Of a DNA stretch of 64,000 nt, positions 37,070 through 44,881 are shown one piece after another. This stretch comes from Leptobacterium flavescens (GTDB lineage: Bacteria > Bacteroidota > Bacteroidia > Flavobacteriales > Flavobacteriaceae). The notes under the pieces are model-generated. The model saw only the letters and a list, made by a program, of their open reading frames with translations, did not search any database and was not told the origin of the DNA. Numbering within the stretch: the first letter of the stretch is position 1; every line of letters starts with the position of its first letter. The translations under genes were made by a program, and so were the position numbers. The stretch lies in NCBI RefSeq assembly GCF_010671605.1, contig NZ_JAABOO010000002.1, positions 248,001-312,000 of the forward strand. The letters are read 5' to 3'.

Positions 37070-38371
37070 ATGCAAGAATTAAATGTTAATGAATTAAAGG
37101 AAGCCCAAGAATCGTTGATCCGTTATTGTGGAGAGTTTGTTCCGTTTATTGCAGAAAAAGCTTTTGGTAGTTATATATACGACAAAAAAGGAAATACCGT
37201 ATTAGACTTTACTTCAGGACAAATGTGTTCTGTATTTGGACATAATCATCCCAAATTTATCGAGATTTTAGAAAAATCTGGAGATAAAGCCATTCATTTA
37301 TTAAGTTCCATTTTATCTTCTCCTGTTATAAATCTTTCAAAAAAGCTGTCTAGCGAATTACCAGATAGTCTGTCTAAATGTATATTTCTTAATACAGGAT
37401 CAGAATCTAATGAAGTAGCTATTAGAATGGCAAAATTAGTTACAGGAGGATTTGAAATCGTTGGATTTTCTGGTTCATGGCATGGTATGACTGCTGGAGC
37501 GCAATCCTATACATATTCTAAAACAAGAAAAGGGTATGGACCAGCAATGTCTGGTAGTTTAATGATTCCAGCACCATATGAGTATCGCTGTCCAATTGCA
37601 CATTGTAAAAATAGTTGTGATAATACATGCTTAGAAGTTGGAATGCAAATGATAGACCAACAGTCCGTAGGTGAATATGCTGCATTAATTGCTGAACCTT
37701 TATTGAGTGCTGCTGGTATGATTGAATTAAAACCAAATTATGTTAAAAGACTAAAAGAGCTTTGTGATGAAAGAGGATTATTATTAATATTTGATGAAGC
37801 ACAAACAGCATTAGGGCGTCTCGGTAAAACTTTTGCCTTTGAGAATTATAACGTTACTCCCGATTTTTTGACTCTTTCAAAAACACTAGGAGGAGGCTTG
37901 CCTTTATCAGCAATGGTTACAAGTAAAGAAATAGAAGAAGAATGTTATAAAAGAGGATTTGTCTATGTAACATCTCATGTATCAGATCCATTTTGTGCTT
38001 CATTTGGTTTGGCTGCTTTTGAGATACTATTTGAAGAAGAATTGGCTGATAGAGCTATTAAAAATGGTGCTTATTTAAAACAGCAATTAATAGAATTACA
38101 GGAACAACATGAGTGTATAGGAGATGTAAGAGGAAAAGGACTTTTATTAGGTGTGGAAATTGTTAAAGATAGAGAATTTAAAATACCAGATGATCATTTG
38201 GGTCAACGTATATGCAATAGATGTTTAGAATTAGGGTTGAATATGAACATAGTTAGAATGAAAGGCTACGGAAGTGTTTTTAGAATTGCACCTCCGTTAA
38301 CTATTACGAAAAAAGAGATCGATCTAGGAATAAGTATACTTGATAAAGCAATAAAAGATTCAATGAGTTAA
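37070..38371 (+). CDS. Class III aminotransferase, probably 2,2-dialkylglycine decarboxylase type
   Basis: 433 residues, PLP fold type I. Family marks in order: LNTGSESNEVAIRMAK (near 107), SGSWHGMTAGAQSYTYSKTRKGYGPAM (near 140-166, with the dialkylglycine-decarboxylase type 'WHG.T' and 'KG.GPA'), DEAQTALGRLG (near 244, Asp contacting the pyridine N) and LSKTLGGGLP (PLP Lys near 270). Dialkylglycine decarboxylase couples decarboxylation with transamination (EC 4.1.1.64). The assignment to that enzyme over other class III members is by motif only. Confidence 0.8.
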   Translation: MQELNVNELKEAQESLIRYCGEFVPFIAEKAFGSYIYDKKGNTVLDFTSGQMCSVFGHNHPKFIEILEKSGDKAIHLLSSILSSPVINLSKKLSSELPDSLSKCIFLNTGSESNEVAIRMAKLVTGGFEIVGFSGSWHGMTAGAQSYTYSKTRKGYGPAMSGSLMIPAPYEYRCPIAHCKNSCDNTCLEVGMQMIDQQSVGEYAALIAEPLLSAAGMIELKPNYVKRLKELCDERGLLLIFDEAQTALGRLGKTFAFENYNVTPDFLTLSKTLGGGLPLSAMVTSKEIEEECYKRGFVYVTSHVSDPFCASFGLAAFEILFEEELADRAIKNGAYLKQQLIELQEQHECIGDVRGKGLLLGVEIVKDREFKIPDDHLGQRICNRCLELGLNMNIVRMKGYGSVFRIAPPLTITKKEIDLGISILDKAIKDSMS

Positions 38372-38390
38372 TAGTGTCATATTATTTTCA

Positions 38391-38406
38391 ATCGATAGCT
38401 ATCGAT
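38391..38406. repeat. Perfect 16-bp palindrome
   Basis: ATCGATAGCTATCGAT, shortly after the aminotransferase stop; function unknown, possibly a weak terminator or operator. The remainder of 38372-38968 holds recombination-site-like sequences and a repeat, but no gene. Confidence 0.5.
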
Positions 38407-38440
38407 GTTTTAAATATTATATAAAATAAGTTTGGTAGCG

Positions 38441-38474
38441 GCTATTTTACATAATGACAAATTATAGATACAAA
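38441..38474 (-). other. Inverted dif-like site A (perfect XerD-type arm)
   Basis: On the minus strand this reads CTATAATTTGTCATTATGTAAAATAG in pieces: XerC-like CTATAA, a 7-bp spacer and a perfect XerD arm TTATGTAAAAT (38444-38454 read in reverse). The centre is 1 bp too long for a standard dif. It is oriented opposite to the three boundary sites. Confidence 0.4.
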
Positions 38475-38557
38475 TAAATTATTTCGTCGTGCGCAGCACA
38501 CCGCTTAATTGGCTTAATGACCCCGTTTATAATTCCTTTAAAAGGAAAAAGCTGATG

Positions 38558-38590
38558 GGATATTTTACATAATAGAATTATAGCTTACGA
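38558..38590 (-). other. Inverted dif-like site B (perfect XerD-type arm)
   Basis: On the minus strand it reads CTATAA, TTCTA, then TTATGTAAAAT (38562-38572 in reverse). Arms as in site A, centre one base short. Sites A and B are 118 bp apart in the same orientation and could be relics of an excised element. Confidence 0.4.
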
Positions 38591-38608
38591 ATATGAACGG
38601 ACATTACA

Positions 38609-38663
38609 GTAAAACGGCTGTACCGATATATGTGCTTGAAATTTTCAAATATGCGAGTTATAA
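38609..38663 (+). repeat. 55-bp repeat, copy 2
   Basis: Matches 33728-33782 (GTAAAACG-CTGTAC and AAATTTTCAAATATGCGAG), same direction. Together the two copies bracket the 33.7-38.7 kb accessory segment. Confidence 0.5.
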
Positions 38664-38791
38664 GGAAGTGCAATTTGCTTTGACATAAAATCATTACCGT
38701 TATAGCGCTAAAGCACTAGAACTGATTTTATATCAAATAGCAGAGCTATACGCAAATTGCCAGGGAGTGCCGTTTTACGCTATAAACATGT

Positions 38792-38819
38792 TTGTACTAT
38801 AATTTATAAATTGAGAAGT
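38792..38819 (+). other. Left dif-like site of element E1
   Basis: XerC-type arm TTGTACTATAA (10 of 11 with the arm at 60616), centre TTTATA identical to the sites at 48471 and 60616, XerD-side AATTGAGAAGT matching TTATGTAAAAT at only 5 of 11. The XerC arm plus centre is the part expected to match where phages use XerC-first strand exchange. Confidence 0.6.
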
Positions 38820-38857
38820 TAAAAATCCTTATTTTACTGAGGATAACAAGGAAAAGG

Positions 38858-38877
38858 GTAGGGGTGTGCCTACAACA
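38858..38877 (+). promoter_or_regulatory. Hairpin GTAGG-(6)-CCTAC with ACA-rich tail (possible nicking site), E1
   Basis: GTAGG at 38858-38862 and CCTAC at 38869-38873 pair around a 6-base loop GGTGTG, followed by AACA. The same stem, same loop length and tail occur at 59058-59077 in E2. Rolling-circle Rep proteins nick within such hairpins, so this may be an origin; position near the left end supports this but the nick itself is not visible. Confidence 0.45.
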
Positions 38878-38968
38878 GATTTCTTCCTTTTAAGTTAAGT
38901 TTAACTATCAAAATACAATATTTTCTTACACAATTCTTTAATTTTTATTAACTTAATTATTAAAGAAT

Positions 38969-39538
38969 ATGCCTACAAAAAACAAATTTGAAATTCTCCT
39001 CAATGATTATACGGAGAACTTAAACAACGAGAAGGTTAGGTATTCAATTCTCGTTGAAATTGCAGAAAAGAAGTATTTGTTCCAAAACAAAAAATCTGCT
39101 TTAAAATTTCTACACTATTACGAAAAAGCACTTAATCAAATTCTTAAGAACTATGTTTCGTATCTCTCGGAAGCTTTCTCAGCTTTAAACTCTTTAATCT
39201 TTTCCATTGATCTTGTAGTTTTTGAGAAATTAAGTTCGGATGTTGTTATGTGCCAAAAGAAGGTTGCATTTATATTACGATCTTTCCGGGTTAATGCTAC
39301 CGTTGCAAACCATTTCAATTTCCTGTTTAACGTTCTACGCAACGTCTATTCAAAAATTCTTTCTTTTTTACGTGTGAATAGGCGGTATTTATTCCTTTAC
39401 ACCAAGTTTCAACACTTGTCCGATAACTTTAATTCCTTTATTAAGACTTCTGTTGATACTATTTACAACTTCACAATGTCATCGGTTCCGGTGCGCATAC
39501 TTCCTTCGGAGCCTATTTCTAACCTAAAAGCAATTTAA
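38969..39538 (+). CDS. E1 early protein 1, helical, unknown function
   Basis: 189 residues, almost wholly helical, basic, with no signal peptide. It is the first gene of E1 as is the similar-sized 182-residue gene of E2 at 48718; both precede the Rep region and share a helical pattern (for example 'KSALKFL-YYEKAL' against 'KKKLERYLSTYKAV'), so they may be distant homologues. A role in replication or regulation is a guess. Confidence 0.55.
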   Translation: MPTKNKFEILLNDYTENLNNEKVRYSILVEIAEKKYLFQNKKSALKFLHYYEKALNQILKNYVSYLSEAFSALNSLIFSIDLVVFEKLSSDVVMCQKKVAFILRSFRVNATVANHFNFLFNVLRNVYSKILSFLRVNRRYLFLYTKFQHLSDNFNSFIKTSVDTIYNFTMSSVPVRILPSEPISNLKAI

Positions 39539-39540
39539 TT

Positions 39541-39723
39541 ATGTCCCTTATTCAAAACTTAAGGGATGATATTTCATTCCTTCAATCGGTTGTTGATTCT
39601 GATCAACAAAAAAACCTTTACTCTGAATCTATCCTTTCGGATATGAAACAGCAGCTGTACACTTTTAACCTCTTTGTTATCTCACCTCAAATTCTATCCC
39701 CATGCAAAACAACAGACAATTAA
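39541..39723 (+). CDS. E1 early small protein 2
   Basis: 60 residues, Gln- and Asp-rich helical, starting 2 bp after the previous stop. Its last 22 bases overlap the next gene in another frame (ATG at 39702), as expected for translational coupling in a compact phage. The counterpart position in E2 is the 70-residue gene at 49259. Confidence 0.55.
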   Translation: MSLIQNLRDDISFLQSVVDSDQQKNLYSESILSDMKQQLYTFNLFVISPQILSPCKTTDN

Positions 39724-39947
39724 AATTACAGCTACTAGATGAAGTCATAAAGGCTTTCGATGAAGGTACAGTTTCGCTGGATTTGTTCCTGCAGGATGAA
39801 AAGTATAAAGAGGTGTGGGCTGTTCCACAATCCTATAAGCAGATTAAAGCGAAAGAGAATGTTCGTCTTCTCAACCTTTCTAAGTGTTCACTAAAAGAGA
39901 TTGTTCAATTTTTAAAAGAATACAAGAATGAGCAGGAAAAGCAATGA
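39702..39947 (+). CDS. E1 early small protein 3
   Basis: 81 residues, charged and helical (LKLQLLDEVIKAFDEG at the start, LKEIVQFLKEYKNEQEK at the end). It overlaps its neighbours on both sides by about 20 bp. No recognised domain. Confidence 0.6.
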   Translation: MQNNRQLKLQLLDEVIKAFDEGTVSLDLFLQDEKYKEVWAVPQSYKQIKAKENVRLLNLSKCSLKEIVQFLKEYKNEQEKQ

Positions 39948-40119
39948 GCTAAGAGAGAAAAGACGAATTCATGTGATGTCCCGGGTAGATGAAATTTACA
40001 ATACAACTGTAGATGGTGTCTTTATGGGGTCGATATGGGATTGCTTACAGTATTTAGCTGATGAGGAGTATTTCTGCTCAGCAAAGCACTTACTGAAGAT
40101 CTACAACGGAAAAGCGTAG
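39928..40119 (+). CDS. E1 early small protein 4 (possible DNA-binding)
   Basis: 63 residues, strongly basic N-terminus (SRKSNELREKRRIHVMSR), then an alpha-helical region with FMGSIWDCLQYLADEEYF. Overlaps the previous gene by 20 bp and precedes Rep. The size and basic head suggest a small regulator; not proven. Confidence 0.55.
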   Translation: MSRKSNELREKRRIHVMSRVDEIYNTTVDGVFMGSIWDCLQYLADEEYFCSAKHLLKIYNGKA

Positions 40120-40198
40120 CTTTTCTATTCGCTTGTCACATATATCGGTAAAATCGAAAAGCAACTTATCACTTTAATCTAATTCCCTTCATTTATAT

Positions 40199-41308
40199 AT
40201 GAATACCTCCGCTTACCCTGTCTATCAGGTAAGGAATAACATGGTAGTACAGTACTTCATCCATGATAAAATGGGTAATTCTACTGGTACAAAGTCAACT
40301 TTGAAGCAATTTCAAGATGAACAATACAAGGAAACTTTAAACGAACTCGCAAAATCTCAGCCAAAACAAGGTCAATCCATTGAACAATACGTAGATGAGA
40401 TTAGATATAATCATTATCAGTATTCAAAGGTCTTGGAAGATCAGGGAGTAACTTTAAAGAAACTCGGAACTCTAAGCACTAAACAGGCCAAAACCGTGAG
40501 AAAGTGTGTAGAAAACATGGTTAATTACGTGAGTATTAATTTTAATCATAAAAAGAAAGTCTCTGAACAATCGTATTTATCATTCTGCACTCTTACCTTA
40601 TCCAATCCTCAGAAGCACAATGATACATTTATCAGAAAGCACCTGGTTAGATTCATAGAGCTTATGAGAAAATCTAAAAGTGTCCGCTTTTATATGTGGA
40701 GAGCGGAAGCCCAAAAGAACGGGAATATCCACTTTCATGTACTATTTGATAAATTCATACACCATGAATACATAAGACTTCACTGGAACAATCAGCAATT
40801 AAAAATGGGTTATATAAAGGAAGGGGAGAACCCACCTTCTACAGAGATTAAAAGCCTTAAGAATAAAAGGGATGTTTCTTCCTATATTACTAAGTACCTA
40901 ACTAAAATAGAGGAAGATAAAAGGCCAATTATAGGAGCCATTTGGGGTGCTTCTAATGAACTTAAGAAGATTGATTATCCGACGGTATACAATGGAGATG
41001 CCTTTTATGATATGTGTAAGCTGCTTGATTATGACACCTTTAAACAACTCGATATTCCCAGTGATTATATTAAAGTATGGATAGGAAAGGTGTTTCAAAA
41101 ATTAAGGAATGAAGCTTATTCCTGTTGGCAGGCCGTCCGGCTTTACTATAAATCTACAGTTGATAAATATTTGGAACTTGCAAAGGAAAAAGCGGAAGAA
41201 ATTAGAACCTCTGTTAAAAAAGTTGTTCCCGAAATCTCTGTAAACACTATAGGTTTGCAAACTGAAATGCGATTTTCGCACATTGCGAATGCTCTGTATA
41301 TGGACTGA
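40199..41308 (+). CDS. E1 replication initiation protein, HUH endonuclease type
   Basis: 369 residues. SFCTLTLSNPQ (near 124) fits motif I and AQKNGNIHFHVLFDKF (near 175) contains the HxH metal-binding motif II. The Tyr residues in DVSSYITKYLTK (near 229) are candidates for the active-site Tyr. This is the HUH order of rolling-circle Rep proteins. It should nick the element's origin to start replication. The E2 element has an unrelated Rep, so the replication modules have been exchanged. Ends 42 bp before the capsid candidate. Confidence 0.8.
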   Translation: MNTSAYPVYQVRNNMVVQYFIHDKMGNSTGTKSTLKQFQDEQYKETLNELAKSQPKQGQSIEQYVDEIRYNHYQYSKVLEDQGVTLKKLGTLSTKQAKTVRKCVENMVNYVSINFNHKKKVSEQSYLSFCTLTLSNPQKHNDTFIRKHLVRFIELMRKSKSVRFYMWRAEAQKNGNIHFHVLFDKFIHHEYIRLHWNNQQLKMGYIKEGENPPSTEIKSLKNKRDVSSYITKYLTKIEEDKRPIIGAIWGASNELKKIDYPTVYNGDAFYDMCKLLDYDTFKQLDIPSDYIKVWIGKVFQKLRNEAYSCWQAVRLYYKSTVDKYLELAKEKAEEIRTSVKKVVPEISVNTIGLQTEMRFSHIANALYMD

Positions 41309-41350
41309 CGTAATATTGTTCTGTTGAAATTTAATTAATAGAACAAAGTT

Positions 41351-42082
41351 ATGTCTGAGTTAAAAAAGTTTACTGGCGTTGGTAGTGGTTTCTTCGATCT
41401 GGAAGACCCTGCTCAGGGTGTTATCATCACCAATATTGCTAAAGGTGCTTTGATTAAGGTTGACCTTGTTAGTGACGGTTCCAGTGATAGAAATATCATA
41501 AGAGAACAAAGTGCTGAACAATTGGTCGCTTTGATGCAAGCCATTGACCCGAACCACGCAATTGTGGCGGTTAATGCAGATGATACTGCATTTGAATCTA
41601 TGTACTTATTATTTGCTTTAAATGGTGTTCTTCCATTTAGTGAAAAGCGAAAGTACAGGATTAGTTTAAAATCCCTGAACAATCGTACTACTACTTTCTA
41701 CAATCTTGATAATAGCAAGTTGGGTACTCCTTTGACTGTTACTAGGGCGGAAGTAAGAAGTACACTTTCTGAAAAACAGGAAGATGTAAGAGGGGTTGAT
41801 CTTTTATTCTTTCCGAATGGTTTCCCGGATAAGTTAACTCATGTGGTAACGGATGGTTTCGCTCAGGATGGTACGCCAATTCAACGAAAAGTTGAATATT
41901 CTCAGGAGCAGATGCAGCTATTTAGTGATACTCAGGCCATAACAATTATGACTAATGGGTTTCAGGAAATTCAGACGATTGGTCTTCTTCATAAATCTTT
42001 TCCAATTGATCAATTGGATAACATAACGGTTCATCATGCTGATGCCTCAGACTTTGAGTACTTCATGGTGAACTATAGGTAA
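41351..42082 (+). CDS. E1 major capsid protein candidate
   Basis: 243 residues, beta-strand rich and free of a signal peptide or membrane segment. It is the first gene after Rep, in the same place as the 325-residue E2 gene at 51798, and precedes the DCIGASW protein, as would be expected for the capsid gene of a small phage. No sequence motif identifies the fold; a single- or double-jelly-roll protein would be a good test by structure prediction. Confidence 0.5.
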   Translation: MSELKKFTGVGSGFFDLEDPAQGVIITNIAKGALIKVDLVSDGSSDRNIIREQSAEQLVALMQAIDPNHAIVAVNADDTAFESMYLLFALNGVLPFSEKRKYRISLKSLNNRTTTFYNLDNSKLGTPLTVTRAEVRSTLSEKQEDVRGVDLLFFPNGFPDKLTHVVTDGFAQDGTPIQRKVEYSQEQMQLFSDTQAITIMTNGFQEIQTIGLLHKSFPIDQLDNITVHHADASDFEYFMVNYR

Positions 42083-42103
42083 TAATCTTTAAATCGTATT
42101 TCT

Positions 42104-42853
42104 ATGCCTTTTTTGAGTGCTTTAGGTTTGATTTCTGCTGTAGGTGGCGGCAGTACCCCACAATCGAATGTTGTGGGGGCTTCTGCCGGTGGTTCTGTTA
42201 CCCCCACAACGAAAGGCGGTAGTTTCGGGGGGCTTGTTACTGGTTTACTTCCCTCTATAGGGGGTCTTTTCAAAGGATTAATTCCTGATGGGAGATTTGA
42301 TTGTATTGGTGCTTCATGGAGTGAGAGTCGTGCGCAATCTGAACATGAAAACTATTTGTTGCAGTACAATTCTCGCTTCTCTTTGATCGATGGTCAGGGT
42401 TCCGATCTTGTTTCAAAAGTTAATTCCTTTCTAAAGGATTTTGCAATGGTCTATTTGGAACAGGTTACTTACCAAAGATCGGGTGCTCCAAAGGATTGTA
42501 CAAAGAGGGGAATTGATCTTTATGTCTCTCTTATGAATACCAGCCTCCGGGAGTATGTTTCTGCTGCAAAAAGTGTGTTCTCTGATCTCCGTATTGATTA
42601 CTCGGAAACTAATATTGATTTGGTTGATAGTGTCGGGAAATATAGGGGCGAGGTTAGTGTTCCTCAATTTATCTATAGAGGACAACGGGAATCTGTCATT
42701 GATAAGATCATCCCGGATTCTTTAAACCCGGTTCGTTCCGGAGCTTTAAACCGTCTTTCTTCTTCCGGGATATTGGTTTTCGCTGTTGCGGGTACTGGCC
42801 TTTATTGGCTGTATAAAAAAGTGTTTAAACGTAAACGTAAAAGTCTATTATGA
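42104..42853 (+). CDS. DCIGASW-family minor structural membrane protein, E1 copy
   Basis: 249 residues. A Gly-rich amphipathic N-terminal half (GGSFGGLVTGLLPSIGGLFKG) leads to RFDCIGASWSESRA (near 67), then helices with YLEQVTYQRSGAPKDCTKRGID and DLVDSVGKYRGEVSVPQF, and a C-terminal membrane helix (near 225-240) with a basic tail. The E2 homologue at 52803 keeps these motifs nearly unchanged. The layout suggests a phage membrane or DNA-delivery protein, analogous to pilot proteins. Function is inference. Confidence 0.7.
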   Translation: MPFLSALGLISAVGGGSTPQSNVVGASAGGSVTPTTKGGSFGGLVTGLLPSIGGLFKGLIPDGRFDCIGASWSESRAQSEHENYLLQYNSRFSLIDGQGSDLVSKVNSFLKDFAMVYLEQVTYQRSGAPKDCTKRGIDLYVSLMNTSLREYVSAAKSVFSDLRIDYSETNIDLVDSVGKYRGEVSVPQFIYRGQRESVIDKIIPDSLNPVRSGALNRLSSSGILVFAVAGTGLYWLYKKVFKRKRKSLL

Positions 42854-42987
42854 AAATAAAAGAATATTTAGCAAAGCCTGTTAATGTTTTCGGGTGGAAA
42901 ACAACTGTTCAGGTTCTGATTGTGGTTACTGTTGTAATCAAGTTAGTTTGGCCGTATGCAAAATCGGTTTTTACAGGAAAAAAGTAG
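42850..42987 (+). CDS. E1 small single-TM protein
   Basis: 45 residues, starting 4 bp before the previous stop (ATGA overlap); one membrane helix (VQVLIVVTVVIKLVWPY) with a basic tail. Small phage membrane protein of a kind common in membrane-containing virions. The similar 50-residue gene of E2 lies before its capsid gene at 51646. Confidence 0.6.
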   Translation: MKIKEYLAKPVNVFGWKTTVQVLIVVTVVIKLVWPYAKSVFTGKK

Positions 42988-43016
42988 TTCAATTTTTAAT
43001 TTAAAAAAGTAAAGTT

Positions 43017-43241
43017 ATGGCTTACATGACAAAAGACAGATTCGGTAATGATAAGATTATTGTTTCGCTGAAAGACAAAAAGGGAAGTGGTTACCCAAAA
43101 GGGTATTTGGAAACTCATACCGGGCTTTGGAAGGTGGAAGTTAGTAAATCTAACAAAGAGGGTATTGAGGGCTATGTTTCTCTCACAAAAGTTAACCGTA
43201 ACAACGGAGGGGGTGGTAATACCAGAAAGGTGAAAATCTAG
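43017..43241 (+). CDS. E1 small basic protein
   Basis: 74 residues, rich in Lys, Gly and Asn (KDKKGSGYPKGYLETHTGLW and NRNNGGGGNTRKVKI). Possibly a DNA-binding or condensing protein, a role that the Arg-rich 56-residue protein may play in E2 (53910). No known family. Confidence 0.5.
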   Translation: MAYMTKDRFGNDKIIVSLKDKKGSGYPKGYLETHTGLWKVEVSKSNKEGIEGYVSLTKVNRNNGGGGNTRKVKI

Positions 43242-43252
43242 CCTCTTGAATT

Positions 43253-43411
43253 ATGGAGATCATAAAGAAAATTAGATTCCTGCTATCGTTTGCTGATACC
43301 ATTGAGAAAATCAGTAAAACGGTAGCATGTGTTTCTAAAGCTTTAAAACAAATCGATTTGGATATAAAAGAAATTTGGGAAAATGATAAGCAGGTTAATA
43401 CAGAAGATTAG
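43253..43411 (+). CDS. E1 small helical protein
   Basis: 52 residues (MEIIKKIRFLLSFADTIEKI at the start). It is short, charged and amphipathic, between two small genes; its 3' end overlaps the next ORF start at 43383. Supported by frame and gene packing only. Confidence 0.4.
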   Translation: MEIIKKIRFLLSFADTIEKISKTVACVSKALKQIDLDIKEIWENDKQVNTED

Positions 43412-43505
43412 GGAGGATTTTGCTTTTTGGAGGTTTATTCTTCTATTGTTGGTGGCGTTCTATTTATTGTATCGTTCCCTTTCTCCAAAAAAGAGTCGTG
43501 TTTAA
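43383..43505 (+). CDS. E1 small TM protein
   Basis: 40 residues with one hydrophobic segment (FILLLLVAFYLLY) and basic ends (MISRLIQKIR, SPKKSRV). It overlaps the previous gene and ends just before the M23 gene. Could be a small membrane virion protein or a spanin-like helper. Confidence 0.45.
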   Translation: MISRLIQKIREDFAFWRFILLLLVAFYLLYRSLSPKKSRV

Positions 43506-43982
43506 GTGTTTGTTCTAATTTTATTAATGATACTGTTGTTTATGGATACTAAGAAGTTTTATCCTCTCAATGATACGGGTTTGATTCGTAATTGTGATCC
43601 GAAAGGGTGTGGTCATTTTGGTGCATCACGCGGGGATCATACGCATAGAGGCATTGACTTTATTACTTCTCCTTTACAGGTGATTAAAGCTCCTTTTGAC
43701 TGTAAGATCGTTCGTTATGGTTATCCGTATTCTGATGATCCTTCTTTCCGGCTGTTTGAAGTTCGGGGAATGGGGGAGTATTCCAAATATTCTGCAAAGG
43801 TCTTTTACTTAAATCCTTTGCATGATGTGGGGGACTCTTTTAAGAAAGGAGAGCCTTTTGCGATCTCGGATGATGTTAGAAGGCGACATGGGGGGGATAT
43901 TACGGTTCATGTTCATTTTGAGCTTTACATTGATGGAAAGTTAGTGGATCCTACAGAGTATTTTAATTCAATAAAAGTTTGA
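43506..43982 (+). CDS. M23-family (LytM-type) peptidoglycan endopeptidase
   Basis: Up to 158 residues from a GTG at 43506; an ATG at 43542 (MDTKKFYPLND) gives 146. Core motifs are GDHTHRGIDFI (near 45-55, HxxxD zinc site) and VHVHFELYIDGKLVDPTEYF (near 130-150, HxH). The protein would cut peptidoglycan cross-links; in a phage it serves entry or lysis. A short hydrophobic stretch in front could be a membrane anchor if the longer start is used. In E2 this position is held by GH24 lysozyme. Confidence 0.85.
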   Translation: MFVLILLMILLFMDTKKFYPLNDTGLIRNCDPKGCGHFGASRGDHTHRGIDFITSPLQVIKAPFDCKIVRYGYPYSDDPSFRLFEVRGMGEYSKYSAKVFYLNPLHDVGDSFKKGEPFAISDDVRRRHGGDITVHVHFELYIDGKLVDPTEYFNSIKV

Positions 43983-43987
43983 TTCTG

Positions 43988-44389
43988 ATGAAAAAGAAAT
44001 CTAATAAAATGTTATGGTGGCTATGTTATATAGTTGGTGGCCTTATAGTGTTTCTTCTTGGTTGTTTCTATTACCGGAAGAAAAGTGAAAAACTTAAACC
44101 AAATATCGTTGATGGTGTTGTCGATGGTATTGTGGGGATTGCTCCCTCAGAAGTTCCGAGGATTATTCCTGTGAAAACGGAAGAAGTTAAGATTCCGGTA
44201 GAAATTCCCAAGGGAATAGGTATTGAGAGAACTCCGGTTATTGATTTAAGTGGGGTTAGTTTAACTCCCGTTAAGAAATCCTCTACTTGTACAAATTGTG
44301 GTGGTGGCGGTGCAACTGTCGAAGATCAGGGTTTAGTTGGTTTCCGAGAGGGTATTGTTTCGGTTTTTGATGATAGGCGTTTATTGTAA
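43988..44389 (+). CDS. E1 membrane-anchored small protein with Cys motif
   Basis: 133 residues from the ATG at 43988 (MKKKSNKMLWW). One membrane helix (about 8-28) followed by a linker rich in Pro, Val and Ile (VPRIIPVKTEEVKIPVEIPKG) and a Cys-x-x-Cys, Gly-rich stretch (STCTNCGGGG). No domain recognised. Position between the endopeptidase and annexin-like gene suggests a virion or spanin-like role. Confidence 0.5.
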   Translation: MKKKSNKMLWWLCYIVGGLIVFLLGCFYYRKKSEKLKPNIVDGVVDGIVGIAPSEVPRIIPVKTEEVKIPVEIPKGIGIERTPVIDLSGVSLTPVKKSSTCTNCGGGGATVEDQGLVGFREGIVSVFDDRRLL

Positions 44390-44395
44390 TTTTAA

Positions 44396-44881
44396 TTGGT
44401 TGTTCACGTGTTATTCAAATCCTTTAATAAAAATAGTGTTGTGAAAAAGTGGGGAAGTACAATGCTTTTTTTGCTCATTTTTTTTACGCTTTTTGCTAGG
44501 AGATTACTAGGTCTGGTTACTTCTATTGGGTCGCCTCCGATTCCAGTCCCTCCTGATTTATCAAGGACTACTATATCTTCTCAGGTTGCATTACATAAAG
44601 CGAGTATACTTTTCGATGCAATGAGGAGGCCGTTTTTTACGGATGAGGATTCTATCTATCAGGTATTTAAAGGGTTAAATAAGAATGATTTTTTTCTTAT
44701 TTCTGAAATGTTTGGGGAACCTAGATATGTTAGATGGTCAGGAGAGCATAGACCAGATGACTTTATTATAAAGTATGGTAGTCCTGCTTCTTTACGGCAA
44801 TGGTTGGAAAGCGAATTGAATCAGAAGGAACAGCGTAAGCTAACTTCTATGTTTTCGGATGGATTTGATCCATTTAGTTGA
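44396..44881 (+). CDS. Annexin-like small protein family, E1 copy
   Basis: 161 residues; one N-terminal hydrophobic segment, then 'LFDAMRRPFFTDEDSIYQVFKGL' (near 75) and SLRQWLESELNQKEQRKL (near 135), which pair with LFESMRHNGTKESAIEDIF and NLTQWLDAELNEHGVW of the E2 protein at 54246. The helix pattern 'G-T-D-E--I' resembles annexin-like repeats found in some phages and secreted bacterial proteins. The longer frame starts with a GTG-like codon and the first residues are unsure. Confidence 0.55.
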   Translation: MVVHVLFKSFNKNSVVKKWGSTMLFLLIFFTLFARRLLGLVTSIGSPPIPVPPDLSRTTISSQVALHKASILFDAMRRPFFTDEDSIYQVFKGLNKNDFFLISEMFGEPRYVRWSGEHRPDDFIIKYGSPASLRQWLESELNQKEQRKLTSMFSDGFDPFS

